Assembly: GCA_015143295.1 (NCBI GenBank)
Contig: JABCRI010001004.1
Location: forward strand, 1-64,000
From: Tetracentron sinense
Lineage: Eukaryota > Streptophyta > Magnoliopsida > Trochodendrales > Trochodendraceae
Direction: 5' to 3'
DNA length: 64,000 bases
In this document: one piece after another, positions 32,350-43,868 of the stretch
How positions within the stretch are numbered: the first letter of the stretch is position 1
How the letters are laid out: each line of letters starts with the position of its first letter
Made by a program: the position numbers and the translations under genes
The notes under the pieces: model-generated
What the model was told of the DNA's origin: nothing
Databases searched by the model: none
The model's input: the letters and a program-made list of their open reading frames with translations, nothing else

Positions 32350-33902
32350 CTTGTCTTTAAGGGTAATTTGATGTTCTTTTTTTAAGAAATTTCACCTTAT
32401 CAACAAGAGAGTCTTTAAAAGTTTCCAGCTCCATTTGCAGAGTTCTTAACTCTTCAATTTCTTTCATGGAAGTGTCTCTTTCAACTTCTAATTTTCTGAC
32501 CACATTAGTCAATGAGACATTCTCTTCCAAAAGACATTGAACTTTCATAACAAATGTTTCTTTTTCATTTTCCAACTGACTAACTAGAGCACTCTTCTCT
32601 TCTGCTACTAGTTTACAAATATCTCTTTCATTTTGAATGATTTTGAGTTTTTTTGCTCAAGGAGATTTATTTTTTAGTCAGCTTCAAACTTTCAGCATAC
32701 AACTTATCATAAGTTGTTTTCAAATCTTCATCACTTTCAGAGTCAGTTTGACTCTTCTGTAAGTCATCACTAGACTCAGTATGAACACTCTCATCACTTC
32801 TATCCTTTTCATCAACCATAGAGGTAGTCTCAAGAATCCCAGAAAGGGAAACAGTGAAAGCCGTATGATTTCCAGTATCTTCACTTGAAGAGGAACTGTC
32901 CGATTCTTCATTCTCGGAATCACTGTCATCCCAACAGGCATTCATCACCTTGCCCTTACTCTTCTTCTTGTTAGGACAGTTAGGTGAAATATGACCGAAG
33001 CCATGGCATTCATAACATTGAACACCTTGGGATTTCTTGTCGCCACTCTTGGAATTTTTCTTGTTTTCCCAGGGCTTAGACTTTGACTTCTCAAAAGATT
33101 TTCCTCCCTGTTTGGGATTGAACCTCTTTTTCGTTCTAAAAAATTTTCAAAATTTTTTAACGAAGAGAGCCATTTCTTCCTCATTCATATCTCCATCACT
33201 GTCATCCTCATCCAAAGTTTCCTTGATGGATTTCAAGGCTAAAGATTTGTTCTTCTTGGATGGACGGAGATTGAGTTCATAGGTTTGGAGTGAACCAACC
33301 AATTCCTCAATCTTTAGAGAGTCAACATTTTTACTCTCTTTGATTGCAGTGACTTTGGGTTGAAATCTCTCAGGGAGAGATCTAAGGACTTTTCTAACTA
33401 TTTTGGACTCAGATATTTTTTCACCTAAATTGAAACTAGCGTTGACAATGTCACTAAGTTTTGCATAGAATTCATCAAAAGTGTCATTGTCTTCCATGTT
33501 TAAATGTTCAAATTTGGTGGTTAACATTTGGAGTTTTGAGATTTTAACAGTGGTAGTACCCTCATGGGTAGTTTCAAGAATGTCCCAAGCCTCCTTTGCT
33601 GTTTCACATGAAGAAATTCATCTGAATTCCTCAGCAGTGACTGCAGTAAAGATAGCATTGAGACCTTTAGTGTTCCATCCACTTGACTCAAGCTCTTCTC
33701 TGGTCCATTCATCAGAATATTTGACCACAGTCAAATCTCCTACAATTTTTATGGGCGTAGTCCACCCATTCTATATAGACATCCAAATTCTCTCGTTAAT
33801 AGATTTGAGAAAGGCTCTCATTCTAGCTTTCCAATAAGCATAATTATTCCCATCAAAAAGTGGGGGACGAGAGACGGATCCACCTTCTCTTAGAGTACTC
33901 AT
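32350..33902 (-). pseudogene. Sirevirus A gag region, broken
   Basis: Follows the primer-binding site on the minus strand. Recognisable are the copia gag core (DTFDEFYAKLSDIVNASFNLG, near 33470, and VRKVLRSLPERFQPKVTAI), a CX2CX4HX4C-type knuckle area near 33000, an acidic Ser-rich stretch near 32870 and a coiled-coil-like part near 32450. A few breaks separate these parts. The close homologue in family B is at 45735-47565. Confidence 0.8.
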
Positions 33903-33955
33903 GATCACGGATAATACAGGATCACACTTAAGGGATTAGCCTTATCAGTGAACAA

Positions 33956-33967
33956 GCTCTGATACCA
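33956..33967 (-). other. Primer-binding site (tRNA-iMet), Sirevirus A
   Basis: The plus strand GCTCTGATACCA is the reverse of TGGTATCAGAGC, the complement of the initiator tRNA-Met 3' end used by most plant copia elements. It starts 2 bp inside the LTR edge at 33970. Confidence 0.85.
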
Positions 33968-33969
33968 AT

Positions 33970-35198
33970 TGAAATTTATCCAGATCAATGATCTCTAAGA
34001 CCTAGAGGGGGGGTGAATAGGTCTATCTAATAATTTCTAACCAATTTTAATTTTTCAATTAATATGTTTAGAAATTAATGAACAATTCAATCAGACAATC
34101 CACACAAATCAAACACAGAAGATTTTTACGTGGAAAACCCTAACGGGAAAAAACCACGGGACCTTGTCCAGCAATAAACTTCACTATGAAAAGATATCAA
34201 GTACAAGACAAGACCTTACCAAAACAGAAACAACGTTCCTAGGTATAGACTCTTACTCTTGATTTCCACGAACCAGCAGGTTCGATCTCCGCCGTAGCAG
34301 CTTCGGTTCCACACCGACTAAATCTTCTCAAGCTACTTCAAAACCACGATCACACACGATCGATCTCCTTCCACGAAGGCTCCGGATCAAACACCGGACA
34401 CACACACAAAGTGTAGGGTTGTGAATCAATTTAGAAAGTTTCAAACCCTAGAGGGATCTCATACAGATCTGAGATCACACAATGCAAGATCAAAGGTTTA
34501 GATCTATACTTGCATTCTCTAGGATCAAAGAAAGAGGAGGGATCAACAAAGATCTAATAAAAGCAATAAGAAAAACCCTAGAAGAGTTTCTCAGACCTCT
34601 ACTCTTTCAAAAATATCAAAGACACGAATTAGGTCTCCAAAAAGTTGTTTATATAAGGTTTAAAAAAAGAATCCAGAAAAAGAAAAATTCTTTTTACGGG
34701 GACCGATCGATCGGTGCTCATTACCGATCGCTCGGTCCAAAACGGATCGCTCGGTCCTCATGACCGATCGCTTGGTTATAAATCATCTCTCTGGAAAAAT
34801 ACCCCATACAAACTTTTTGTCCAGTCAATAGCCACCGATCGCTCGGTAGGCCACCGATCGATCGGTCTCAACACCGAGCGATCGGTTGAGACAGAATTGT
34901 TTTCAAACCATGATTCATTTCATTGTTATTTGATTCAAATGAGATCAAACAACTTTGTTAGGTTTAAAACTATCCTCCTAGGTATGTTTAGAGTTATCTA
35001 AGCCAAATCCAACCTAGGTAGGGGTCTCTAAGTCCATTACCTGTCTAGATCCAGAGTAGGAGCTTTTTCTTCTCTTTCTTCAATCTTCTTTAAGCTTTAG
35101 CTCTTCTCTTCTGACAAGTTGAACATGACTCGACGACTCGACTCACATGTCCTATATAATGATCACGGAATTTGCCAACACCTATTTAGGGATTTACA
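33970..35198 (-). repeat. Right (5') LTR, Sirevirus A
   Basis: 1229 bp, same length as the left copy. Palindrome array at 34702-34886 and TATA box at about 34647-34656. AAGAA follows at 35199-35203. Confidence 0.9.
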
Positions 35199-35203
35199 AA
35201 GAA

Positions 35204-36163
35204 GAATCCTAAACTATCTTGAGGAAGCATCGCTCATTCCAGAGGTTCATGGATTCACGCCATTGTATGCAATTCCTTTGGAGGTTCAACAACAACTCCA
35301 CAGTCAGTTCACTAGGAACATCATCTTCCTATTGGGATTTTATAGACACTGATTCACAACCTGGGGAATGCTTTCCCTCCTGCCTACCCTAAACAGATTT
35401 TGAGAGGTCTCAAACTATATTAAGCTGGGTGAGTGACAATGTAAACTAGACAGGTGAGCACAGTGAAGTCTCACGCATCCACAAACGTATAGTGACCATG
35501 ATGGAGGGAGTGTGTTTTACTACACCCAAAACACGAGACTCAAAGAAAGAAAAAAAATCTAAAATCTTAAGAAAATCCTAAGATAAAGAGTTTGGGTTGC
35601 CTCCCAACAAGCACTAAGTTTTTCGTCTTCAGTCAGATGTTATGCAATCTCACTCATTCTAATAGACGGGGTCCACCAACTCGATGGACTCGATTAGCTC
35701 CCCATTCACAGTACCATAAACATAGGACTTTAATCGCTGGGCATTAACCTTGAGTAGATGCTTGTCCCTAGGATCTTTAATTTCAACATCTGTTGCATTT
35801 CTTGCAAAGGTATTGCATTCTCTTTGAGATGAATGCGATGTATTTCAACAGAAGGGTTATTCTCTTCAACTCCACTATTCTCTCCCCTATAATTTCTTCG
35901 TACTTTTTCAGTACATTCATCAATTTACTCTCCTGCTCAGTAGCTAGATCAGAGGTAATTATGACCGGAAGAGTGTCCTCAAAGCCTAGGAAGGCATGTT
36001 GAGTGTCACCAGGAGTGCTTTCAACTCAAGTTTTGGAGGGGTCTCTGGGGGGAATGACTGATATATTAAAGGTAGCTGACAAGGGTTCCTCTCTAGCATT
36101 CCACGATGGGCAATCTATAAAATGCGTAGAATCAAGCAATGAATTTAACTCTTCTATGGACTT
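35204..36163 (-). other. Athila/Tat container, downstream of protease
   Basis: Resumes the container after the Sirevirus. It contains the plus-strand words GTTTGGGTTGCCTCCCAACAAGC (near 35590-35613), typical of the Athila/Tat 3' side, and the end of the protease-linked frame (to about 35760). No polymerase domain was recognised before this 3' sequence. Confidence 0.5.
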
Positions 36164-36814
36164 CTAAATGTCAAAGTCTTCAAAACCAAAATGAGCTAAA
36201 CATACCTCTAATGGATTTTTAGTCAAGATATCAGGAAGGGCATCTTCTACTAGCTCATCAATCGTATCAACCAAGAAACACTCTTCTTTTTCCGGTGGTT
36301 GATTGGAAGCATTGAAAATGTTTAGCCGGACATTCATGTTTCCGAAAGAAACATCCATCACACCTGATCTACAATTAATGCATGCATTGGCAGTAGCCAA
36401 GAATGGGCGACCTAGAATGACGGGAATTTGCCTTTTTGGATTATGAACCGGTTCTATATCAAGGACAAGGAAGTCAATTGGGAAATAGAGTTTATCGACC
36501 TTGATTAGGACATCTATAATCACCCCACGAGGCATTTTAACAGTTCTATCTGTTAATTGTAAAATGACTGAAGTGGGGTGAAGCTCTCCTAAACTGAGCT
36601 GCTCATATACTGAGAAGGGAAGCAAATTGACACTCGCTCCTAAATCAAGAAGAGCCTTATCAATAGAGTGATCTCCAATGACGCAAGAAATTGTAGGGGC
36701 ACCCGGATCTTTAAATTTAGGAGGTGTGGAATGTTCCAAAATAGAGCTCACCTGCTCTGTAAGAAGGACTTTCTTGCACACATGTGTCCTACATTTGCTC
36801 TTCTGAGTGCACAA
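36164..36814 (-). CDS. Retropepsin-like protease of the Athila/Tat container
   Basis: 216 open codons on the minus strand. The active-site region is ALLDLGASVNLLPFSVYEQL (D, then LGAS in place of TGAS). The second half has the flap region LTDRTVKMPRGVI, then FPIDFLVLDIE and PVILGRPFLATANACIN, the usual end of plant Ty3/gypsy retropepsins. It is an internal part of a gag-pol polyprotein, so its ATG is not a true start. Neighbouring gag (37030-38085) lies upstream. A fossil part. Confidence 0.75.
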   Translation of the reverse strand: MCTQKSKCRTHVCKKVLLTEQVSSILEHSTPPKFKDPGAPTISCVIGDHSIDKALLDLGASVNLLPFSVYEQLSLGELHPTSVILQLTDRTVKMPRGVIIDVLIKVDKLYFPIDFLVLDIEPVHNPKRQIPVILGRPFLATANACINCRSGVMDVSFGNMNVRLNIFNASNQPPEKEECFLVDTIDELVEDALPDILTKNPLEVCLAHFGFEDFDI

Positions 36815-38085
36815 GTCCTTTAAAAATTTTGCATAAGCCGGAACTTGCTTGATAGCATCAAGTAAAGAGAGATTTATCTTGACCTATTTGAAAACCTCCA
36901 TTATATCTATTTTTGCTCCATTTTACCAAAGGGAGATGGTGCATCTAAGCACTGAGGGAATGGAGCTCTTGGCATATATGGTGCCTCGGGAATGAAAGGA
37001 GTTGAAGTTGTAGAAGGCACTGGGTCCTTCTAAGAAATATTCACTCCCTCTCCATTGGGATTGATTGAGCCAACCTTGGGCACTTCTTCTTCCCTATCCT
37101 TCTTTTCTCTAACTCTATTCTCTAACACCTTCCCACTCCTCAAGGTGGTGACCGCTTGCACATGCTCACGGGGATTACCACTTTGTTGAGCATCATCAAC
37201 AATGTGCACACCTCTTGGGTTACTCACCAATTGGCTCAAGAGTTTCCCTTCCTCTCTCCTATTCACAATATTAGCTAGTTGTTTCATTTGGGACTCTAGC
37301 TTCTGGATAGATTGAGTGTGAGAGTGCAACAACTGGGTATTGTCCTGCAACAATTGGGTATAGGTCTCCAAAACTTGGAGAGCAGTCAACACTTTCTCCT
37401 CGAAAGATGGATTCCGTGGAGGAGGAGTGGAGTGTTGGAGTTGTTGTTGTTGGGGAGGATGGTAGTTGATCTGATTGTGAAAAGGCAAGGAATTCAATGT
37501 TTGAGGTTGGGGGAAGGAGTTGCTTGGGGCTTGTGGTTTCCATTAGAAATTGGGGTGATTTCTCCAGCTCAGGTTTTATGTATTCGAATATGGATCATTA
37601 CCCGGTCTAGAATATGTGAAATTCACATGCTCCTGAACAAACTCAGGGAATTGAGCTGCTGAATGGCAGTCATGAACAAGATGAGTAGGACTCGAGCACA
37701 AAGCACACACCTCATTAGATGATGAAGGCTGGGGTGGTGTACGAATCTGTCCTACAGACATAGGCTGTTCTAGCTTTCGAGACAACGCATCTACTTTATT
37801 AGAGACATCTACATGACTATTCACCTTGTAAATGCCTCTCTTTTGAGAGGTGATAGATGTTTGTCTCTCAGAAGGACTCGATGTGGCATGTTGCATTGAG
37901 TTTTCACTTAGGTTCTCAAAGAGTTCCCAAGCTTCATTCTCATTCTTGAGCATGAATGTTCCTCCACATGAGGAATCGATCATTTGACGATTGTGATAAG
38001 TCAAACCATCATAGAAACATTGGAAGAGTTACCATTTTGACACTTGATGATGCAGACATTTACGAATGAGGTCTTTCAACCTTTC
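36815..38085 (-). pseudogene. Athila/Tat gag, C-terminal part, broken
   Basis: Minus strand. Recognisable are TYHNRQMIDSSCGGTFM, EAWELFENLSENS, a knuckle-like CALCSSPTHLVHDC and the stretch PEFVQEHVNFTYSRPGNDPYSNT, then the downstream linker with THSVN-type hydrophobic repeats around LETYTQLLQDNTQLLHSHTQ, and the VHIVDDAQQSG and VTTLRSGKVL blocks. This is the standard Athila/Tat gag end. The Tekay element interrupts the gag at 38086. A few breaks. Confidence 0.75.
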
Positions 38086-40271
38086 TGTCACAACCCAAAA
38101 CCCACCCTAGGAGTTAGAGTGAATCTTGGACGACTTATCATGACTTACCTGACTTGCTTGACAAACCAACCTGCAAAATATCTGAAGCATATACAATAGA
38201 GGACAATAGTAGCGGAAGCACAACTAACATAGCACAACGGAAGTCTAACCAAACCTCTAAGTATATATATACATGATCCAAGTTTTGTACAAAAGGAAAA
38301 CAAGAGAAGGTGCGGATATGCCCGCCAAAATTCATGAATATAAATCTCTCAATCTCACCCACAATCACTTAGAATCTACCACCTAGTAATAACCCTCTAC
38401 CGGAGGTTCCTCCACAGGTTCCTCAACATACTCCTTTTCCACCCATGGGCCAGGAGCACAGATATCAAATGGAGCAGCAGCTCCCTCAGTACCTGCCGAC
38501 ATAAACGTACGGCTGAGCATGGAATACTCAGGGTGTACCAAGTGCTAACCAACAGTCACAGCATAACAATAACGATATATATAAAGCAGGAAGCAATTCA
38601 TATAATAACAGGAAAGTAAAATAGTTTATATTCATGCTTGCATCACATAAAAGCCGATAAAACTCTTGAGATCGTCGGGCATTTGACTTGACTTAAAATA
38701 CTATTTTCGTGCTTGAAAAACTTGTCATGTTTGTCTTGCTTGTCTGTCATGCGTGTTATGTCATGTGTGCTTGCTTGGGATTTAAACATGCTTATGTAAC
38801 TTGTGAGATGCGCTTGTGAGATGCACTTGTGAGACGCACTTGGGAGGGAAGGGAGACCCTTCTTTCAATGACATGCACTTGAGAGGGAAGGGAGACCCTT
38901 CTTTTAATGAGATGGGAGGGAAGTGTAAACTCCCTCATGTGCAATGCTTGTTCTTGTCCTTGTCAAAAGCGAGGGAAAACATATCGTAAGATATGTCCTA
39001 CCTCTAAAACCTTATTCTTGAAAAACACCGGTAAACCATGTCATGTATGCCGTGCTCGTGAAATCATGTACATGCTTTGACTTGGAATTTAATATGACAA
39101 ATTTGACAATATATAGAAAAACATTTAATTTTAACAAATAATTATTCATGCCAAAGAAACAATTAAACACACTATCATAAACCCTAGCAATTTCATACAC
39201 TTTAAATCATAACTTTCTTGGTTTGTAATTCATTTTCTTCACAATGGCATTTCATCAAACATATGGTGTGTACATTATTGGTTTAAACCTATACCATGCT
39301 TTTTTTTTCTAGTTGGGTTTATGTTCACAACATACATGTGTGTTCATTATTGGTACAATACCCTTCCCATTTCATTCATCACAACACATTCGCACAACAT
39401 TTATCGCCCATCATCCTCCATTCATTCATCCCATAGTATTTACACACTTAGATAGTAGAGAAAAATCATAAAGATGAAGAAAAGAAAGAAGGATGTGAAC
39501 TAGGAGGGTAGCATAAGGTACCGATCTCGAAGAAGGGAAGAAATCCCCTTGGTGCGTGCGTGAGGTTGCTGCCGAGCTTGGAGGACGTGTTCCTCACTTG
39601 CTTGAAGTTGGATTTGAAGAATCCCAGCCTTGAGGTGAGATCTAGGGTCTTTAAACCCTTAATTTGCTTCTCAAGTTGGGAACCTAGGTTAGAATCCCCT
39701 TTTCTCCTCTCTCCCTTTCTCTCAATTTGATGCCTTAGGGTGTATGAACCCCTAATGGCTCGGGCAAGCCTTAATAGGCAAGAGTGAAACGCCCAAATGA
39801 TGAAACAACCCTTAATGAAATATCTACAAAACGCGATATACCGATCGATCGGTGGTGAATACCGAGCAATCGGTTGCCTACCGAGCGACCGGTGTTCTTG
39901 ACCGAGTGATCGGTCAAAAACATGCTCTTTGGAATTTTTCCCCATACAGAAAAGTGCACCAGTCGATAGCTACCGATCGATCGCCAATATGGACTGAGCG
40001 ATCGGTGCTCTGCAGGTTTTGACACCAAGTCCATTTTTCACCAATTCCTACTACTTGGGCTTATCCCACTTCTATACTAACACTTTCTAGACATGACTAG
40101 GACCCTTGTAAGGCTATAGTCCATTATTAAATATTTTATTTAATTATTTTATAATACTCTTGCACTTTCTCAAAGGTTTCCCATTTTTTCATTTCATAAA
40201 AACGGAGATTACAAGGACATCAAGCCTTGACACACATTCCAAGACATATGCAAAAGTTCTGGGGCTCTATA
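38086..40271 (-). repeat. Left (3') LTR, Tekay
   Basis: Begins TGTCACAACCC on the plus strand. Contains the TATTCC palindromic block (about 38490-38530) and six copies of the 14-bp palindromic word at 39840-40006. TATA-like CTATTAAGG (minus) is near 39770-39778. A purine tract (ATCCTCCCTCCCTTT on plus, 40272-40286) adjoins it. Confidence 0.8.
39770..40006 (-). promoter_or_regulatory. Palindrome array and TATA-like box, Tekay left LTR
   Basis: Words near ACCGATCGATCGGT start at 39840, 39861, 39880, 39901, 39972 and 39993. The spacer between the fourth and fifth has TTTTTCCCCATACAG and CCAGTCGATAG, nearly as in the Sirevirus A LTR. The right LTR has seven copies at 58818-59003. Confidence 0.6.
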
Positions 40272-40379
40272 TCCTCCCTCCCTTTACAAAAATTTCTTTC
40301 CCGAAATTTGGACAATACTTGCGTTACAAAACCAAAACAAAATTACAAGTCACATACAAAACTTATTCAAACAACTTGG

Positions 40380-42558
40380 GGTACTTTGCTTTGACTTCGG
40401 CGTCACGCTCCCATGTAGCCTCTTCTCGAGCATGTGGTTGCCATTGCACAAGAACCAATGGGATAGTCTTGTTGCGAAGGACTTGATCTTTCCGATCCAA
40501 TATATGAACTTGCTACCCTGTAAGATCCTCTCAGATTTCCAACGGTTCCAAGTCTATGACATGCGAAAGGTCCGCAATGTACTTCCGAAGCATAGATACA
40601 TGGAACACATTGTGGACTGAGGCAATGTGAGGTGGAAGAGCTACCCTGTAAGCAACTTTACTAACTCGCGTGATAATCTCAAAGGGGCCAATGCACCGAG
40701 GACTAAGCTTGCCTCTTTTGCCAAATCTCATAATCTCTTTGCTAGGAGATACTTTCACAAAGACTTGATCCCCAACCTGGAATTCCAAGTCCCTATGGCG
40801 AATGTCAGCATAGCTCTTTTGATGATCTTGACCAGCTTTTAACCGATCCCGGATGACTTTAACCTTGTTTGCAGTTTGTTCGATCAACTCAGGACCCAAC
40901 ATCTTTCTCTCTCCAACCTCATCCCAGTAGAGAGGAGACCTACAACTTCGCCTATACAAGGCCTCAAATGGTGCCATTTGGATGCTCGCCTGGTAGCTAT
41001 TATTATAAGCGAATTCAACCAAAGGCAAGTGCTCTTCCCAATGCCCTTGAAATCCAACATACATGCCCGAAGCATGTCTTTGATGATTTAGTTCACCCTC
41101 TCAGTTTGTCCATCCGTTTGTGGATGAAAGGCGGTGCTGAAATCAAGTCGGGAACCCATGACATCCTGAAAACTCTTCCAAAACCTGGACGTGAATCTTG
41201 GATCCCGATCCGACACAATACTGACTGGCACCCCGTGCAACCAAACTATCTCTCTAATATATAATGCAGCCAATTGATTTGAGTTAAAAGTGGTCCGGTA
41301 GGGTAAGAAATGCGCGGACTTTGTCAAAGGGTCCACCACAACCCATATCACATCTGAGTTCCTTACCGTTTTTGGCAAGCCAACACTGAAATCCATGGAG
41401 ATGTGCTCCCATTTCCACTTGGGAATAGGGAGAGACTGTAATAGACCCGCCGGTCTCAAGTGATCTGCCTTCACCTGTTGGCACACCAAGCACCGGGATA
41501 CATACTCTGCAACATCCCTCTTCATATTCCACCACTAAAAGTGTCCCTTAAGATTCCGGTACATCTTCGTACCCCTAGGATGCACTGTGTACTTCGAATG
41601 GTTGGATCTCCCTCCGAAGATCCGCATCTACCGGAACACACAATCTTCCCCTGAATGTAATAGCACCTTGGATAGTGAGAGAAAAGTCTTCTCTACCCTT
41701 AGCAACTTCCTTGTCCCAGTAAGCCAACAATTCAACATCCGTGGCTTGCGAATCTTGGATTAGATCTATGATGTACGGCCGAACTGTGATGTTTGCCAAG
41801 ACAGGACTATGGATGGAATCATTCATGCTAATGTCCAGATTTGCCAAATCTTCTAATAGTTTCCATTCCTGCACCAACATGTGAGCCAACAACCCCGGAG
41901 TTCTTCTACTCAAAGCGTCAGCTATTACGTTTGCTTTGCCCGGGTGGTATTGGATGGTGCATTCATAGTCTTTCAAAAATTCCATCTAACGCCGTTACCG
42001 TAAATTTAGCTCTGTTTGGGAAAAGAGGTACTTGAGGCTTTTGTGATCTATGAACACATAGAACTCTTCCCCGTAAAGGTAATGTCGCCAAATGTTGTGC
42101 GCAAACACTATTGCAGCAAGTTTCAAGTCGTGTGTGGGGTAATTCTTTTCATGCTCCTTTAATTGCCTTGATGCATATGCAATGACCTTCTTGTGCTGCA
42201 TGAGAACACACCCAAGCCCAACGTGCGAGGCATCACTATACACCTCATAACCACCACAACCGAATGACACAGTAAGGACAGGGGCCATGGTAAGCCGCTT
42301 CTTCAGTTCCATGAAACTGATCTCGCACTTATCACTCCATGTAAACATGGCGTTCTTCCTTGTCAGATAAGTGAGCGGTGCTGCAAGGCTGGAGAAACCC
42401 TCAACAAATCTTCGGTAGTAACCTGCCAACCCAAGAAAGCTACGGATCTCTGTGACACTCTTGGGTCTCGCCCAACTCATGGCTACCTCTATTTTCTTCC
42501 GATCTACCGAGATTCCTTCCACAGAAACAACGTGGCCTAGGAATGCTACTACTTCCAA
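40380..42558 (-). pseudogene. Tekay pol, RNase H, integrase and chromodomain-like part, broken
   Basis: Minus strand. RNase H with [15 protein letters not shown] and [19 protein letters not shown]; integrase zinc region with CLVCQQVKADH; integrase core with ISMDFSVGLP, VVDPLTKSAHFLP, SDRDPRFTSRFW and HPQTDGQTERVN; C-terminal part with PPHIASVHNVFHVSMLRKYI. Beyond it, near 40390-40500, a chromodomain-like word EATWE is seen. Fossil with several breaks. Confidence 0.85.
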
Positions 42559-42560
42559 CC

Positions 42561-43868
42561 AAAATGATTTTTACGTGGAAACCCTTCAAGGAAAAACCAC
42601 GGGACCTAGTCCAGTCATGAGAATCCACTAAGACAAAGTAAACAAGAACTTACAAGACTCGAACTTGATTCCTTCGGACTCGACACTTCGATCCTTTAGT
42701 TCTTAGTCCTTCTCGCCTTGAAAAGTCATCATATACTCTCAAGTCCCATGATCAACCGCAGCCGCTCGTACTTCCCTTTGTGTCTCGAAAATAGTCCACG
42801 ATCTTCCGATCGATCTTCGTCAATGACGGCTTCGGATTCCACCGACCAAATCACTCTATCACGATCCGTCTCGAATCGATCTCCTTCGCAAAGGCTCTGG
42901 AAAAATCCGGCCAAGGTGTTCTATCCAAAACGGGTTGATGGTTTTATAGAAATCAATACCTAGATGGACTCCTTCAAAGGACAAGTCCAAACAAGCAAAC
43001 TTGTAGCTTTAGGCTTGCAAACTCTAGGTTGAAGGAAGCTAACCAAGGGGAGGAGAACAATAATATTCTAGAGCTTTTATGAACTCTAGAAGAAGTTAAA
43101 AACCCTCTCTATACTCTCCCAAAGTTGTACTCCACAAAGTGGAAGGGTTGACACTTTATAGGAAATCAAAAACCAAGAGTAGAAGTTGCTAAAAAGTGTT
43201 TAAAACCAAAGAGGAAACCAAAAAATCGTTTTAGGAATTTTTCCCATATCAGGGTCGACCCTGGGGGATCGTTTGGTCGATCAAAGTGTACACTTTGGTC
43301 GACCCAACTATCCTTCAGGGTAGACCCCCATTTTTTCAACTTGCTATCCCAAAACCTCATACTAATTTTTAGCACTTCAGGGTTGACCCTGAGGCTAAAA
43401 ACAAATTTAAAACTTCATTTTCAGCTCTCAATCCCTTCATGAAAGTAGTAGCTCTTTTCGACGTGGTCAATTTTACATATTATGTAGCAGAATATGAGCT
43501 ACGGTTTGGGAGATATGCCCAAAACAAGCAACCTTGGTTTTTTGAGAAAATTTCAGCATTGTTAACTTGTTTTACACTACTTATCTCATCACCTAGGGTC
43601 CGTATTATTAGACTAGGACACTTACCACCTAAGGCATCATGTTAGGATTATTCTAGGTCAAATCCCACCTATGGTCACATGATATCTAGGTCACTTACCA
43701 TCCTATGAAGGAAGTGATCAACCGAGTGGATCAACCGGTCTTTTTTGGTCTTCAACTTCGCTTTGGCGTGGATGCTTGAAGGTAATGACACAAGACACAC
43801 ACCTAGACACCTAGACTCACTTGTTTTGACACCAGAATATGCCAACACAAAAAAACATGGACTTTACA
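42561..43868 (-). repeat. Left (3') LTR, Sirevirus B
   Basis: Contains the palindromes CAGGGTCGACCCTG (43250-43263), TTTGGTCGATCAAA (43272-43285), a GGTCGACC site near 43297 and TCAGGGTTGACCCTGA (about 43378-43393). Minus-strand CTATAAAG (about 43155-43162) is the TATA box downstream of them. It ends GACTTTACA as in the other copies. Confidence 0.75.

Larger units (their letters stand above)
24114..35198 (-). mobile_element. Sirevirus (Ty1/copia) element, family A, nearly whole
   Basis: 11,085 bp. Both LTRs are exactly 1229 bp (24114-25342 and 33970-35198), with TG...CA ends and a 5-bp duplication AAGAA (24109-24113 and 35199-35203). Order on the minus strand: LTR, primer-binding site for tRNA-iMet, gag, pol, a 1.2-kb non-coding stretch, an accessory frame, polypurine tract, LTR. 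By eye the LTRs differ at about 17-18 sites (1.4%). At an assumed 0.7-1.3e-8 substitutions per site per year this is roughly 0.5-1 million years. pol and the accessory frame are open; gag has a few breaks. A complete-looking but probably inactive copy. Confidence 0.9.
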
